Shown here piece by piece: positions 7,416-16,400 of a DNA stretch of 64,000 nucleotides. The position numbers and the translations under genes are program-made. The stretch is from Candidatus Nanohalarchaeota archaeon (GTDB lineage: Archaea; Nanohalarchaeota; Nanosalinia; Nanosalinales; Nanosalinaceae): positions 514,442 through 578,441 of the forward strand of contig JALDAJ010000001.1 of NCBI GenBank assembly GCA_022729235.1, written 5' to 3'. A model generated the notes under the pieces. The model ran no database searches. It worked only from the letters and a program-made list of their open reading frames with translations, and was not told the DNA's origin. The stretch's first letter is position 1; each line of letters opens with the position of its first letter.

Positions 7416-8012
7416 TTAACCGAAAATCCGGTCACCTGCTTCTATCACGTCTGAGCGTTTAAGCTCCGGTAATTTGTTGAGGTCGTGAGCTTCGAGTAGC
7501 TCCTGCCCGATGTAGTATGCGGTGCTCCAGATAGGGTCGTCTGCCTCGAACCAGACCGCTTCCTCGTCTAGGCTTTCCCTGACCTGTGGCCAGGCATCTT
7601 CTAGTTCACTTTTCGACCACTCCAGGTTTTCCGAGGCTGTATCTTCGTAAACCCTGTCCAAAAACTGTAGCGCGAAAGCTTCCATAAGGAGCTCCTGCCA
7701 GCCGAACTGCACCTCGTTTTCCATCCGTTCGGCGAAGAGCGATCGGCCGTATGAGTATGCGGTGACCGGTCTCAGGTCGTTTTTCCAGTCATCGACTGTA
7801 GAGTTGAACTCCAGGTAGATGAACTCCCTGTCCCCCGACGCTCCCGATGCCCCGCTAGGATTCTCGATTTCTGGCGGGGGAAACAGCCATCCTAGCGATA
7901 TCTCGAAATCTTTTTCCTTCTCCTCGACGGTTTTACAGGTCGCAATCGCTTCCTCAACGATCTGCTTCGCCTGCCTCAGCTCGTGCTCCTCCGGCTTGAT
8001 TGAATAGCTCAT
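7416..8012 (-). CDS. Acidic soluble protein, possible degenerate DUF2268-like
   Basis: About 198 residues from the ATG at 8012, which overlaps the stop of the thioredoxin-like gene by four bases; a longer start at 8024 is less likely. It contains a conserved-looking LGWLFPPPEI segment. The middle helix WQELLMEAFALQFLDRVY and the later AYYIGQELLEAH are weakly reminiscent of the DUF2268 putative Zn-protease family, but the HExxH metal site is missing. I would treat the function as unknown. It is translationally coupled to the upstream redox protein. Confidence 0.6.
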   Translation of the reverse strand: MSYSIKPEEHELRQAKQIVEEAIATCKTVEEKEKDFEISLGWLFPPPEIENPSGASGASGDREFIYLEFNSTVDDWKNDLRPVTAYSYGRSLFAERMENEVQFGWQELLMEAFALQFLDRVYEDTASENLEWSKSELEDAWPQVRESLDEEAVWFEADDPIWSTAYYIGQELLEAHDLNKLPELKRSDVIEAGDRIFG

Positions 8013-8566
8013 TTTTCTTCCCACTTGATACTGCAGCCCTGTGAAGGTTTTTGTTCTTTCGGTGGGTCGCGTCTTTTCAGCATGTCTTGGATAACCTCCT
8101 TCATCTCTCTTTCATTGACCTGCTCGTCCGGTGAGGTCTTGTCGTTCAGTCTTCCGTGATAATGTAAGCGGTGGCGCCAGTCAAGCAGGAACGGGTCGGG
8201 TGTGCATTTCGCGCCGTATGCTTCTGCGACTTTCTGTTCCCGATCAGCGAGGTAGTAGAAGTTCTGGGAGTTAAGACCGTTCTCCTCCACTAACTCGCCC
8301 ATCTTTTCCACCGCGTCGTCCGGGTGTGTTTCTGCGTTGGGGTTGATGCAGACTACCGCGATAGAGGAGAACTCTTCGTCTAGTTGCCTCAGTTCTTCCA
8401 ACTGTGCCTTAACGTACGGACAGTGGTTGCACATGAATACTACTAGCACGCCGTCGTAGTTGTCGAGGTCGCTTAACGCAACTTTCTGACCGTTGTAAGA
8501 TTCAAGTTCGAACTCTGGTGCGTTTTTCCCAACCTCGATCTTTGACTCGGACTGTGTTAGTGCCAT
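8009..8566 (-). CDS. Thioredoxin-fold protein (AhpC/TSA-like redoxin)
   Basis: 185 residues. The domain opens with NAPEFELESYNGQKVALSDL, typical of peroxiredoxin-like redoxins. FMCNHCPYVKAQLEEL provides a C-x2-C pair (Cys46 and Cys49), so it is closer to TlpA/PRX-like1 thiol oxidoreductases than to one-Cys peroxidases. An extra Cys near the C terminus lies in PSQGCSIKW, a tail common in this subgroup. There is no signal peptide, so it acts in the cytosol. It is first gene of a two-gene operon with the following acidic protein. Confidence 0.85.
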   Translation of the reverse strand: MALTQSESKIEVGKNAPEFELESYNGQKVALSDLDNYDGVLVVFMCNHCPYVKAQLEELRQLDEEFSSIAVVCINPNAETHPDDAVEKMGELVEENGLNSQNFYYLADREQKVAEAYGAKCTPDPFLLDWRHRLHYHGRLNDKTSPDEQVNEREMKEVIQDMLKRRDPPKEQKPSQGCSIKWEEK

Positions 8567-8597
8567 GTACTGTTAATAGGGATGAAAGAATTACAAA

Positions 8598-8882
8598 TTA
8601 CCGGTTGTATAGTTCCTGGGTAACTTCATCATAGTCGAAGTTCTCCTTGAAGTAAGCCAAGACTTTAACGTCTTGAGGGATGAGATCACATTTCTTGGTT
8701 TCTACCGCGCTATAGTAATCGAATTCTAGTTTGAGTGTTGGTCCTTCGTATACGACTGTCTCTCCATTGAAGTTAACGTATTCTTCATCTCCCGATAATC
8801 TCTCGAGTTCTGCTCTTGCCTGTCGAACTTCTTCTCTCCAGTGAGGAGTCTCTACTTCCAGGTGTTTCTCTAACCAGGGCAT
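8598..8882 (-). CDS. Hypothetical protein, 94 aa
   Basis: Small soluble protein with an N-terminal charged helix (HWREEVRQARAELERL) and a C-terminal alpha/beta part with one Cys. I recognise no family. A TATA-like sequence (TTTATAAT on the minus strand, about 8906-8913) lies about 25-30 bases before the ATG, supporting a real leaderless gene. It is divergent from the aldolase operon. Confidence 0.6.
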   Translation of the reverse strand: MPWLEKHLEVETPHWREEVRQARAELERLSGDEEYVNFNGETVVYEGPTLKLEFDYYSAVETKKCDLIPQDVKVLAYFKENFDYDEVTQELYNR

Positions 8883-8934
8883 ATCTTCTATCTCTGCTAG
8901 CTGAATATTATAAATCGAGCTATCGCCGACAAGA

Positions 8935-8967
8935 TTTTAAGTCTGCCATCATATTACTTCGTAATAT
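8935..8967 (+). promoter_or_regulatory. Aldolase operon promoter with inverted repeat
   Basis: A TATA-like ttttaa lies at 8935-8940, about 28-33 bases before the ATG. A perfect repeat ATATTAC-TTC-GTAATAT (8951-8967) then ends at the start codon. The transcript is therefore probably leaderless, and the repeat covers the start site like an operator. Confidence 0.55.
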
Positions 8968-9756
8968 ATGAGAGACTTTGATGACTCCCCTATAGTCCGG
9001 AACGGAAACTCGTTAATACTCGCCTACGACCACGGTCTCGAGCACGGACCTGTGGATTTCGAACCCGTACCTGAAAGCGCTAATCCACGCCACGTTTTCG
9101 AGGTCGCGAAACATGAGGCGGTAACAGCTCTCGCGGTCCAGAAAGGTGTCGCGGAAACTTACTACCCTGAATACGAGGACGAGGTGAACCTCCTCGTGAA
9201 GCTTAACGGCACCTCCGATCTCTGGGACCCGGATGACTACTACTCGCCGAAGAACTGTACGGTGCAGTACGCGGTGGAGGAGTTAGGTGCTGATGCTGTC
9301 GGTTTCACGATGTATGCGGGCAGTGATTACGAGGGCTCGATGTTCGAGGAGTTCCGTAGAGTGCAGGAAGAGGCTCGCAGGTACGGTGTTCCTGTCGTCA
9401 TGTGGGCGTATCCTCGCGGAAGACCGATCAAGAATGACAAGAAAACATCTATAATTTCATACGCTTCCCGAATCGGTCTCGAACTCGGTGCTGATATGGT
9501 CAAGTGCAAGTACCCGGGCTCGAAGACGGCGTGGGAAGAAGTAGTGGCGGTCTCGGGGGACATGAAGACTGTGATGAGCGGGGGTTCAAAGACTTCTGAT
9601 GAAGCATTCCTGGAACAGGTTCACAGCGTCATAAGTGCGGGCGGAAACGGTCTTGCCGTCGGTAGAAACGTGTTCCAGCGTGAGAACCCGGAAGCTATCC
9701 TCGACAAGCTTGAAGGAGTTATCTTTGAGGAAAAGCAACCTGACCAGGTACTATAG
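8968..9756 (+). CDS. fba: Class I fructose-bisphosphate aldolase, archaeal type
   Basis: 262 residues, the usual length of the DeoC/FbaB-like archaeal class I aldolase. The N-terminal LILAYDHGLEHGP binds the substrate phosphate or diol. ADMVKCKYPGS contains the Schiff-base Lys. VMSGGSKTSDEAFL and GNGLAVGRNVFQR are the phosphate-binding loops of the TIM barrel. It interconverts fructose-1,6-bisphosphate and two trioses. The FBPase gene follows after about 10 bases, so the operon is suited to gluconeogenesis as well as glycolysis. Confidence 0.93.
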   Translation: MRDFDDSPIVRNGNSLILAYDHGLEHGPVDFEPVPESANPRHVFEVAKHEAVTALAVQKGVAETYYPEYEDEVNLLVKLNGTSDLWDPDDYYSPKNCTVQYAVEELGADAVGFTMYAGSDYEGSMFEEFRRVQEEARRYGVPVVMWAYPRGRPIKNDKKTSIISYASRIGLELGADMVKCKYPGSKTAWEEVVAVSGDMKTVMSGGSKTSDEAFLEQVHSVISAGGNGLAVGRNVFQRENPEAILDKLEGVIFEEKQPDQVL

Positions 9757-9766
9757 CTGATACGTG

Positions 9767-10621
9767 ATGGATAAGGAGGAGACTGTAGACGAAGTTGTCA
9801 GGAGTGTTGCAGAGACCGCGCCACATATTTCCTCGGGTCTTATGCACCGCAGGGAGTACGTTGGCGAACAGAATCCGTCGGATGAGGAGGTTCGCGAGGC
9901 GGATGTCTGGGCGAATGAATTACTGAAGGAGCAGATCACATCTATCGAGGGAGTGGGACAGTTCGCCTCTGAAGAGGAAAAGATCATAACCGACTGTGGG
10001 GAAGGTCTCGCGGTGGCTATAGATCCTCTTGATGGCTCATCAAACATACCGACCAACAACCTTATCGGCACCATAGTCGGGATTTACGATGGCGAGCTGC
10101 CTTGTAAAGGGGAGAACCTTGTCGCCGCTTTCTACGTGGTTTACGGCCCTCTTACAACGATGATGGTGGCGTTGAACGGAGATGTGAATGAGTACGTGAT
10201 CGAAGAGAGACCAGGTGATGATATCGAGATGTATCTCGTGGGTGAGGATCTGGAGATCGAGGATGACCGTATCTACGGGTTCGGCGGCAATAAGAACTGG
10301 ACGGAGGAGTTCCGTGAGTTCGAGTCAGAAATCGCAGAGGATTACAAGCTCCGGTACAGCGGTGCATTAGTCGGTGATGTTAACCAGGTCATGCATCACG
10401 GGGGAATGTTCGCGTATCCTGAAAGGACGGACGCATCGAATGGAAAGCTCAGACTGCTTTTCGAGTGCAACCCCGTTTCCTACATAGTTGAATCCGCAAG
10501 TGGGGCTTCAAGTGATGGCGCCGGATCAATTCTCAAGGTTGAGGTAGAGGAGCTCCATCAGCGCGTACCGTTTTTCGCAGGACACACGGATATGATAAGA
10601 AAAATGGAGAACTCTCTATAG
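9767..10621 (+). CDS. fbp: Class I fructose-1,6-bisphosphatase
   Basis: About 284 residues. The metal and phosphate sites are IDPLDGSSN (DPxDG motif) and, near the end, GKLRLLFECNPVSYI and LHQRVPFFAG, which are hallmarks of class I FBPase. This differs from the bifunctional class V enzyme of many archaea and matches the haloarchaeal pattern. I chose the ATG at 9767; a GTG just before it at 9764 is the alternative. It lies directly behind fba and ends two bases before the convergent hel308 stop. Confidence 0.93.
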   Translation: MDKEETVDEVVRSVAETAPHISSGLMHRREYVGEQNPSDEEVREADVWANELLKEQITSIEGVGQFASEEEKIITDCGEGLAVAIDPLDGSSNIPTNNLIGTIVGIYDGELPCKGENLVAAFYVVYGPLTTMMVALNGDVNEYVIEERPGDDIEMYLVGEDLEIEDDRIYGFGGNKNWTEEFREFESEIAEDYKLRYSGALVGDVNQVMHHGGMFAYPERTDASNGKLRLLFECNPVSYIVESASGASSDGAGSILKVEVEELHQRVPFFAGHTDMIRKMENSL

Positions 10622-10622
10622 G

Positions 10623-12905
10623 TCAGTCGAAGTAGTCCATGATGTTCTCCCGGTCGAAGATGTTTTCCTGCCCGACCTGTTTCTTCAGTTTCTCCGCAGT
10701 CCGTTTACCGATCAGCTTCTTCAGTTTCTCGAACGAGGTTTCCCGGATGTCTTCTTGATCTCTGACACCATGATCATGTAATTTCCGGGCGCGGACACGT
10801 CCTATCTGGTCGTACTTCACCAGCGGCAGAAGCTCTTCCTTTATGCCGTGTTTCAGCCTCAGCCTTACTTTTTCCAGGTCTTTCTCGACATCCGAAGAAC
10901 TATCTGTGTTCTCCGAATCCTTCATCCGCGCGAGCTCTTTAGACGCGTAGAGAAGCCAGTCCGCGTTTTTCATCTTCGCCCTTATACCGCCGGGCGCGAT
11001 ACCGTAGTTCTCCATGAGCTGTTCTTCTTCTATCTCAGACATCCAGCCCTGCATCATCAGCGAGGTCTTCATGCATTCCAGGAAGTGATCGTACCTCGGC
11101 TCCCACTCCTCCGGGGTGTCTTCCATGATGTAGTCGCGGGCATCCATCAATGCCTGTCCGACATCCGAGTGTTCCTTGTCCTTCACTCTTAGTCGGGGCG
11201 CCATCTCACTGGTCCGGGAGAGCATGAACAGATAGGTTACAGGTCTAGTAGTGTTATCCTCCGCGCGCTCCAGTGTCTCAAGGATGTGGTTAGCGGAGTC
11301 AGGGTCGATGTAAAGCTCGGAGACTCTTTTACCGACCTTGGTCGCATCCATCTTTTCCTTCTCAATAAAAGCGTAGTCTCTCAGCTGTTCCACAACCTCC
11401 TCTATCTTCCGCTCCACTTCATCCAGGTCGCGGAACTGGAACGCGTAGAACGTTTCCTTGTAGAACTCCTTCAGGTCGGGCATGGAGGTGCAGAAACGGG
11501 AGGCGACCAGTGACAGCGTGTGCATCCTCAGGATCGGCTCCGCGTTCAGCTTGGACTGTATCCTCTCCGGTTCTCCTGCGATAAACCGCTCCAGGATTTC
11601 CTGCTTGTCGCTGTTCGCGACAGAGATAGCCTCCCCGCGGTCATCATACTTCGGTCTCCCGGCGCGTCCTGTCATCTGCTCGTACTCGAGAACGGGTATG
11701 TACTCCATCCCTCGCCCGGTGTACCGTTTCAGGTCCCTGATGATGACGCGGAACGCGGGAAGGTTGACGCCCGCAGCTAAAGTCGGGGTTGCGGAGACTG
11801 TCCTGACAAGTCCTTTCCTGAAAGTCTCCTCCACGAGCGAGCGCTGCTGCGACATCAGCCCCGCGTGGTGGAACGCAGCGCCTTTCCTGACATTTTCTGC
11901 CAAACGTTTGCACTGTGAGGTCGGCGACCCGAGGACGTTCTCAATCCTTTCCGCATAGTCTTCCAGCTCCTTTTTCTCTTCTCTCGACAGGTCGTCTCGT
12001 GTTATCTTTCCGGTACGGTCGCTGGATTTCTCCGCGCCTTTCCGGGAGGAGCAGAATATTATCGCCTGTTTGTCCATCTCAAGGGTGTCGTCTACCAGGT
12101 TCAGCGTCCCGCGCCCGTGCGTGTCTTCTATAAAATAGGTCTCGGACTCGATTTTTTCTCCGCTGTCTTCCTTCACTTCTTTACCCGTCTGGAAACTATC
12201 GCTGTTCGCTTCTTTTGAACTCTCATCAGGATCTTCCATCTCGACCCCTTCCGGGTAGAACTCGACCTCGTTTCCCTCGTAGATACCGTGGTTCAGCTCT
12301 ACCGGTCTATAATCGCTTTCGACCAGCTCCGCGTCCAGCCAGCCCGCTAACTCATCGCTGTTGGAGATAGTTGCGGAGAGCCCGAGCATCTGGAACTCCA
12401 GAAGATCTCTCAACCGGGAGATCGTGACTTCCAACGTCGGCCCTCTATTTGGCGAGGTAAGCAGGTGTATCTCGTCCACCACGACGAGACCGATTTCGTG
12501 TATCCAGGACGGATTATGTCTTAACATGGAATCGAGTTTCTCCGAGGTCACGACTATTATGTCCGCGGTCTCGAATCCTGCGCCTTCATCATCGTAATCC
12601 CCGACAGCCATCCTTACGTCCAGCTCTTCGTAGCGCTCGGAGAAGTCCTGGTATTTTTCCGAGGCGAGCGCCTTCAACGGGACAATGTACACTGCTTTCT
12701 TCCCCTCCTCTACAGCTTTCTTAGTCATCGCCAGTTCCGCGATAAACGTCTTTCCCGACGCGGTAGGGCTCGCGACCACCATGTCGTCTCCGTCCATCAA
12801 CCCTGCGTCGACAGCCTCCTTCTGCGGAGGGTTCAGCTCTTTGATACCTTCAGAAAGAAAGTCCTGCTTTATACCGTCCGGGATGTCGAGTTTGCTGACT
12901 TTCAT
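10623..12905 (-). CDS. hel308: Hel308-type ski2-like DNA helicase
   Basis: 760 residues. Walker A is ASPTASGKT (45-53), motif II is DEIH (144-147), motif III is LGLSATI, and motif VI is QMTGRAGRPKYD. A winged-helix/ratchet region follows. The C-terminal helix-hairpin-helix is in RARKLHDHGVRDQEDIR and KLIGKRTAEKLKKQ. This is the domain order of archaeal Hel308, which unwinds stalled replication forks. An acidic low-complexity insert (about residues 218-265, rich in Glu, Ser and Asp) separates the two RecA domains, probably a halophilic loop. Confidence 0.93.
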   Translation of the reverse strand: MKVSKLDIPDGIKQDFLSEGIKELNPPQKEAVDAGLMDGDDMVVASPTASGKTFIAELAMTKKAVEEGKKAVYIVPLKALASEKYQDFSERYEELDVRMAVGDYDDEGAGFETADIIVVTSEKLDSMLRHNPSWIHEIGLVVVDEIHLLTSPNRGPTLEVTISRLRDLLEFQMLGLSATISNSDELAGWLDAELVESDYRPVELNHGIYEGNEVEFYPEGVEMEDPDESSKEANSDSFQTGKEVKEDSGEKIESETYFIEDTHGRGTLNLVDDTLEMDKQAIIFCSSRKGAEKSSDRTGKITRDDLSREEKKELEDYAERIENVLGSPTSQCKRLAENVRKGAAFHHAGLMSQQRSLVEETFRKGLVRTVSATPTLAAGVNLPAFRVIIRDLKRYTGRGMEYIPVLEYEQMTGRAGRPKYDDRGEAISVANSDKQEILERFIAGEPERIQSKLNAEPILRMHTLSLVASRFCTSMPDLKEFYKETFYAFQFRDLDEVERKIEEVVEQLRDYAFIEKEKMDATKVGKRVSELYIDPDSANHILETLERAEDNTTRPVTYLFMLSRTSEMAPRLRVKDKEHSDVGQALMDARDYIMEDTPEEWEPRYDHFLECMKTSLMMQGWMSEIEEEQLMENYGIAPGGIRAKMKNADWLLYASKELARMKDSENTDSSSDVEKDLEKVRLRLKHGIKEELLPLVKYDQIGRVRARKLHDHGVRDQEDIRETSFEKLKKLIGKRTAEKLKKQVGQENIFDRENIMDYFD

Positions 12906-12983
12906 GGTTTAACTGGCGCGAGGAATTCTTTTCAGCCTATCGCGTCCGCAAACCTCTAAAATATCAGGGAGGGATATTCAAGC

Positions 12984-13361
12984 ATGGAGAGGCTGAAACA
13001 GCTCGCGCGCCAGCCCTACGTGATCGCGACTACAGGTCTAGGACTTGTCCTGCTTATCGCAGGTTTCACCAAGTTTACTCACCTCGACGTCTGGATGGGC
13101 TACAGGCCTGTATTTGTTTCCGAGATGCTGCCTTTAACCGCTGAAAACGTGATGCGTGCCGGCGGTGTCTTCGAACTTGCTCTCGGCGCGTTACTAGTCG
13201 CGAGGAAAAGAGTTCTTGAGGCATCTCTAGTATCCGCTGTCTGGCTGGCAATGATAACAGTCGCGATGTACAAGATAGGTCTCTGGACCACAGCTTTGAG
13301 AGACCTTGGAATAGTCTTCCTTGCACTGACCGTTGCGGTGATGGCGTATGAGAGGCGTTGA
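12984..13361 (+). CDS. DoxX-like four-helix membrane protein
   Basis: 125 residues with four predicted membrane helices (about 15-30, 55-75, 82-100, 104-121). A short loop after helix 1 carries the GFTKFTHLDVWMGY segment expected of DoxX/DoxD-like proteins. A strong Shine-Dalgarno-like GGGAGG sits 11 bases before the ATG inside a small inverted repeat (AATATC...GATATT, 12960-12978), so this gene, unlike many here, probably has a leader. The exact function is unknown; family members are linked to thiol or quinone redox chemistry. Confidence 0.65.
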   Translation: MERLKQLARQPYVIATTGLGLVLLIAGFTKFTHLDVWMGYRPVFVSEMLPLTAENVMRAGGVFELALGALLVARKRVLEASLVSAVWLAMITVAMYKIGLWTTALRDLGIVFLALTVAVMAYERR

Positions 13362-13382
13362 GTACCAACCTCGGTCAAGAAC

Positions 13383-13389
13383 TATAAAT
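13383..13389 (+). promoter_or_regulatory. TATA box that fixes the start of the large surface-protein gene
   Basis: TATAAAT lies 26-32 bases before the ATG at 13415. It overlaps the earlier in-frame ATG at 13388, which therefore cannot be in the transcript. A leaderless mRNA beginning at 13415 places a clean signal peptide at the N terminus. Confidence 0.6.
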
Positions 13390-13414
13390 GGGCTTTACAA
13401 ATATTTGTAACAGC

Positions 13415-16400
13415 ATGCATAGTTCTCCTGAAAATCTGAAGATACTTGTCTTATTCGCCTTCTCGCTGTTACTTCTAGCGGTTCCAGTGGCGGCGGATCC
13501 AGTCAGCGGATGCCAGACTATCGATACAGAAGGAGAGTACCAGCTTGAAAGCTTCACTACGGAAGTGAGTGAGGGAGAGACATGTATAGAGATAACATCC
13601 AGTGACGTGACGCTTGATGGTGACAGCAATACTTTGACGGTGGACGACGAGGATGTTGATGCAATAGCGGTGGAGGGTGACGTACCTCTCGAAAACATCA
13701 CTATCAGAGATCTCGACATAGTGTATGACAGTGAGGTGGACACGGCGGGAACCGCGCTGACATTCCAGGGCTTCTACGAGGATGACCGCTCAGATGATTA
13801 CAAACTCGATAATATCCAGGTAAATGACGCGTACAAAGGCGTGTTTTTCAACGATGTTCATTCAATGCAGATTCTCAACTCCGACATAACGGTGGAAAGA
13901 CATGGAATAGAGTTTCATGACTCCTCGAATAATGTGATAGAAGACACATCGATCAGCATGACAGGAGGAACTGATGAATCTCCTGTCGGAGTCTACTTGT
14001 ATCCTGGATCAGAGTGGAACCACCTGGTCGTCAGCCAGGTCACAGGTCCAGGGATTCATGATCCGACTTCGATAGGAGTAAGGATCGCAGGTGATAGCTC
14101 GGAGGATAGAGAGGACATGAACCAGAGGAACAACATACGGGGGAACACTATCACGAACAACGATGTCGGGCTGGAGATGCTGAACACCCACAACAACCCG
14201 GTTCTTGAGAACGAATTCGACAACAATGATGTACACGTTACGCTGGGCGAGAAGCTGGGACGTAACAGGTTCATGGACAACGGATTCCTCGATGCCAGCG
14301 GACATATATGGGCGGATTATGACAGTGTTGAGACCCTCTATGGCGACGATAACTGGATGGGAGCATTCTTCACCTCGAATTACTGGAAGAACGACGTGAG
14401 CGACTTCTGCTTCGACACGACCCTCTCCGGGACATGCAACGAACACGACGATGTAGATGACGAGAAGTGGACGTATGCGGATGGAGACGAGAAGACGGTT
14501 GACCCGAACCCTCTATCCCTCATCGGAGTCGACCTGGTAAACGTCGCCTTCGATGACAACGACCCTTCCACCCACACCTCCTACCCACGCACCGTCTCGT
14601 TCATCGGCAACGAACTCGATATAGTTGGTATAGACATAGATGACTACCACCTAGAGGATTCTGACGGAGGCAATATTGAAACTGAAACAGGAGACGGTTC
14701 GTTTGACACTACCGGCATGGATGAGGGATACTACACCATCCAGCACGAGGGCGAGGCGGAGACAGGTTTCGAGCACGAACTCGAACTACTGGACCCTGAA
14801 GGATACGATGCTGTAGGAAGAGTTGGAGGACTTGAAGATACTGCTTCGCTGGAAGGAGGTGACCTTGAGGTCATGGACTGGCTGACTCTTGAGACCGTCG
14901 AACACGCGTTCAATATCGAAGGAGAGGACAGGTATAGTGAAATGGGAGGTCCGGATGACACTGATGATTTCCTGTACAGAGTTGACTTGGGTGGAATGGA
15001 GGAAGGCTGGATAACTGTTGATAAAGATGGTAAGGCGACAGGGTCAACAGCGCTCTCCCACGTGATGCATAACTGGGAAGTCTATGACCAGGAACTGCCT
15101 GTGGTCAACGACTTTACAGTTGAAGAAGGACACACTGTGTCCGGAAGTCTGAGCGAAAACCATGATGAAGCCGAAGTTTTACTGAAAAGACATGACCGCG
15201 ACTTCACTAACTACCGTCTACCGTACACATTCAGACCTCCTGAATTATCAGCACAAGTCGAGGGAGACAGCTTCACGTTCAATAACGTCCCGGAGGGGCG
15301 CTACAGTGTCAAGATAGCGGATTCCGAGGGCTTTGTACGTGTCGCACCCAATAGCTTTGAACACGATATCGAGGTCGAAGGAGACGTAACTGAAAGCGAC
15401 TGGAGTCCTATAGAGGTCTCTGGTACTACTACCGAGGAAGTCAATATCACGATCGACGGCCCCGAGGGAGATGAGTACAGGTACGCTTCGGCGGTCGAAC
15501 GTGAGGATGCAGAAGGAGATACTATCAGCTACATGGAGCCAGGGCAGACATCCGATCACTTTGATGCAGAGTTTACCCAGGAAGTCCTTAATGATGAAGT
15601 CTACACTGTCCTCGGTGTGATGATGGAGTTCGAAGACGGTAAGATGCAGAACGTCCAGGTAGATAGTGAGGAAGTTGACTTAACAGATGGAGAGCCTAAC
15701 GAGCCATATTTCACCTTCACCGAGCCTATGGCGGTTACAGGAAAGGTCGCCGATCCTGATGACGCGGTTATCCCGGGCGCCAGAGTTATCTTCGAATCCG
15801 AGACAGGGTTCGCGATGGATGAGACAGATCAGGACGGGGAGTACAACGTCAGCCTGATGGAAGGCGAGGAGTACAGTGCTACCGTCCACTGGGAGGGCGG
15901 CATGAACAAGTATGACGTAGAGTTCACCCCTGGAGAAGATTATGGCGGAACGGAAAAGGAGTTCCAGATGGATGAAGGATCCTCCCTGGAAGTAACGGTG
16001 GAGGACGAGGAGACAGGAGATATACTTGACGCCCACGTCCGCCTGGAGAACCCTGAGGTCTCGTACTATGACTCTAAGCGAACCCAGGGTGAGGAGATAA
16101 ACTTCACCGGATTGAATTCGGGTACGGGAGACGATTACAGGCTGGTCGTACATCCAGAGGACTGGACGTACCCTGTTGCGGAGAACGACTCCGTGACCAT
16201 AGATGAAGACTTTGAACAGGTCAAAGTAGAGCTCTCGGAGAGCGAGACCGAGACCGCAGGAAACGTCTCGCTTACTAACGGAACTAACATCGATGCCGAC
16301 GTGACTTTCTACGAATTAAGTACTAGGGAAGAAGCGGAGTCCGTCGCCTCTGACAGTGAGGACGGTTACGCGGTCAATATAACTCCGACAGGCTACAGGA

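Noticed and set aside
10623-12905. RNA helicase or reverse gyrase fragment
   Set aside because: Domain order, DEIH box and terminal HhH fit Hel308; no topoisomerase part.
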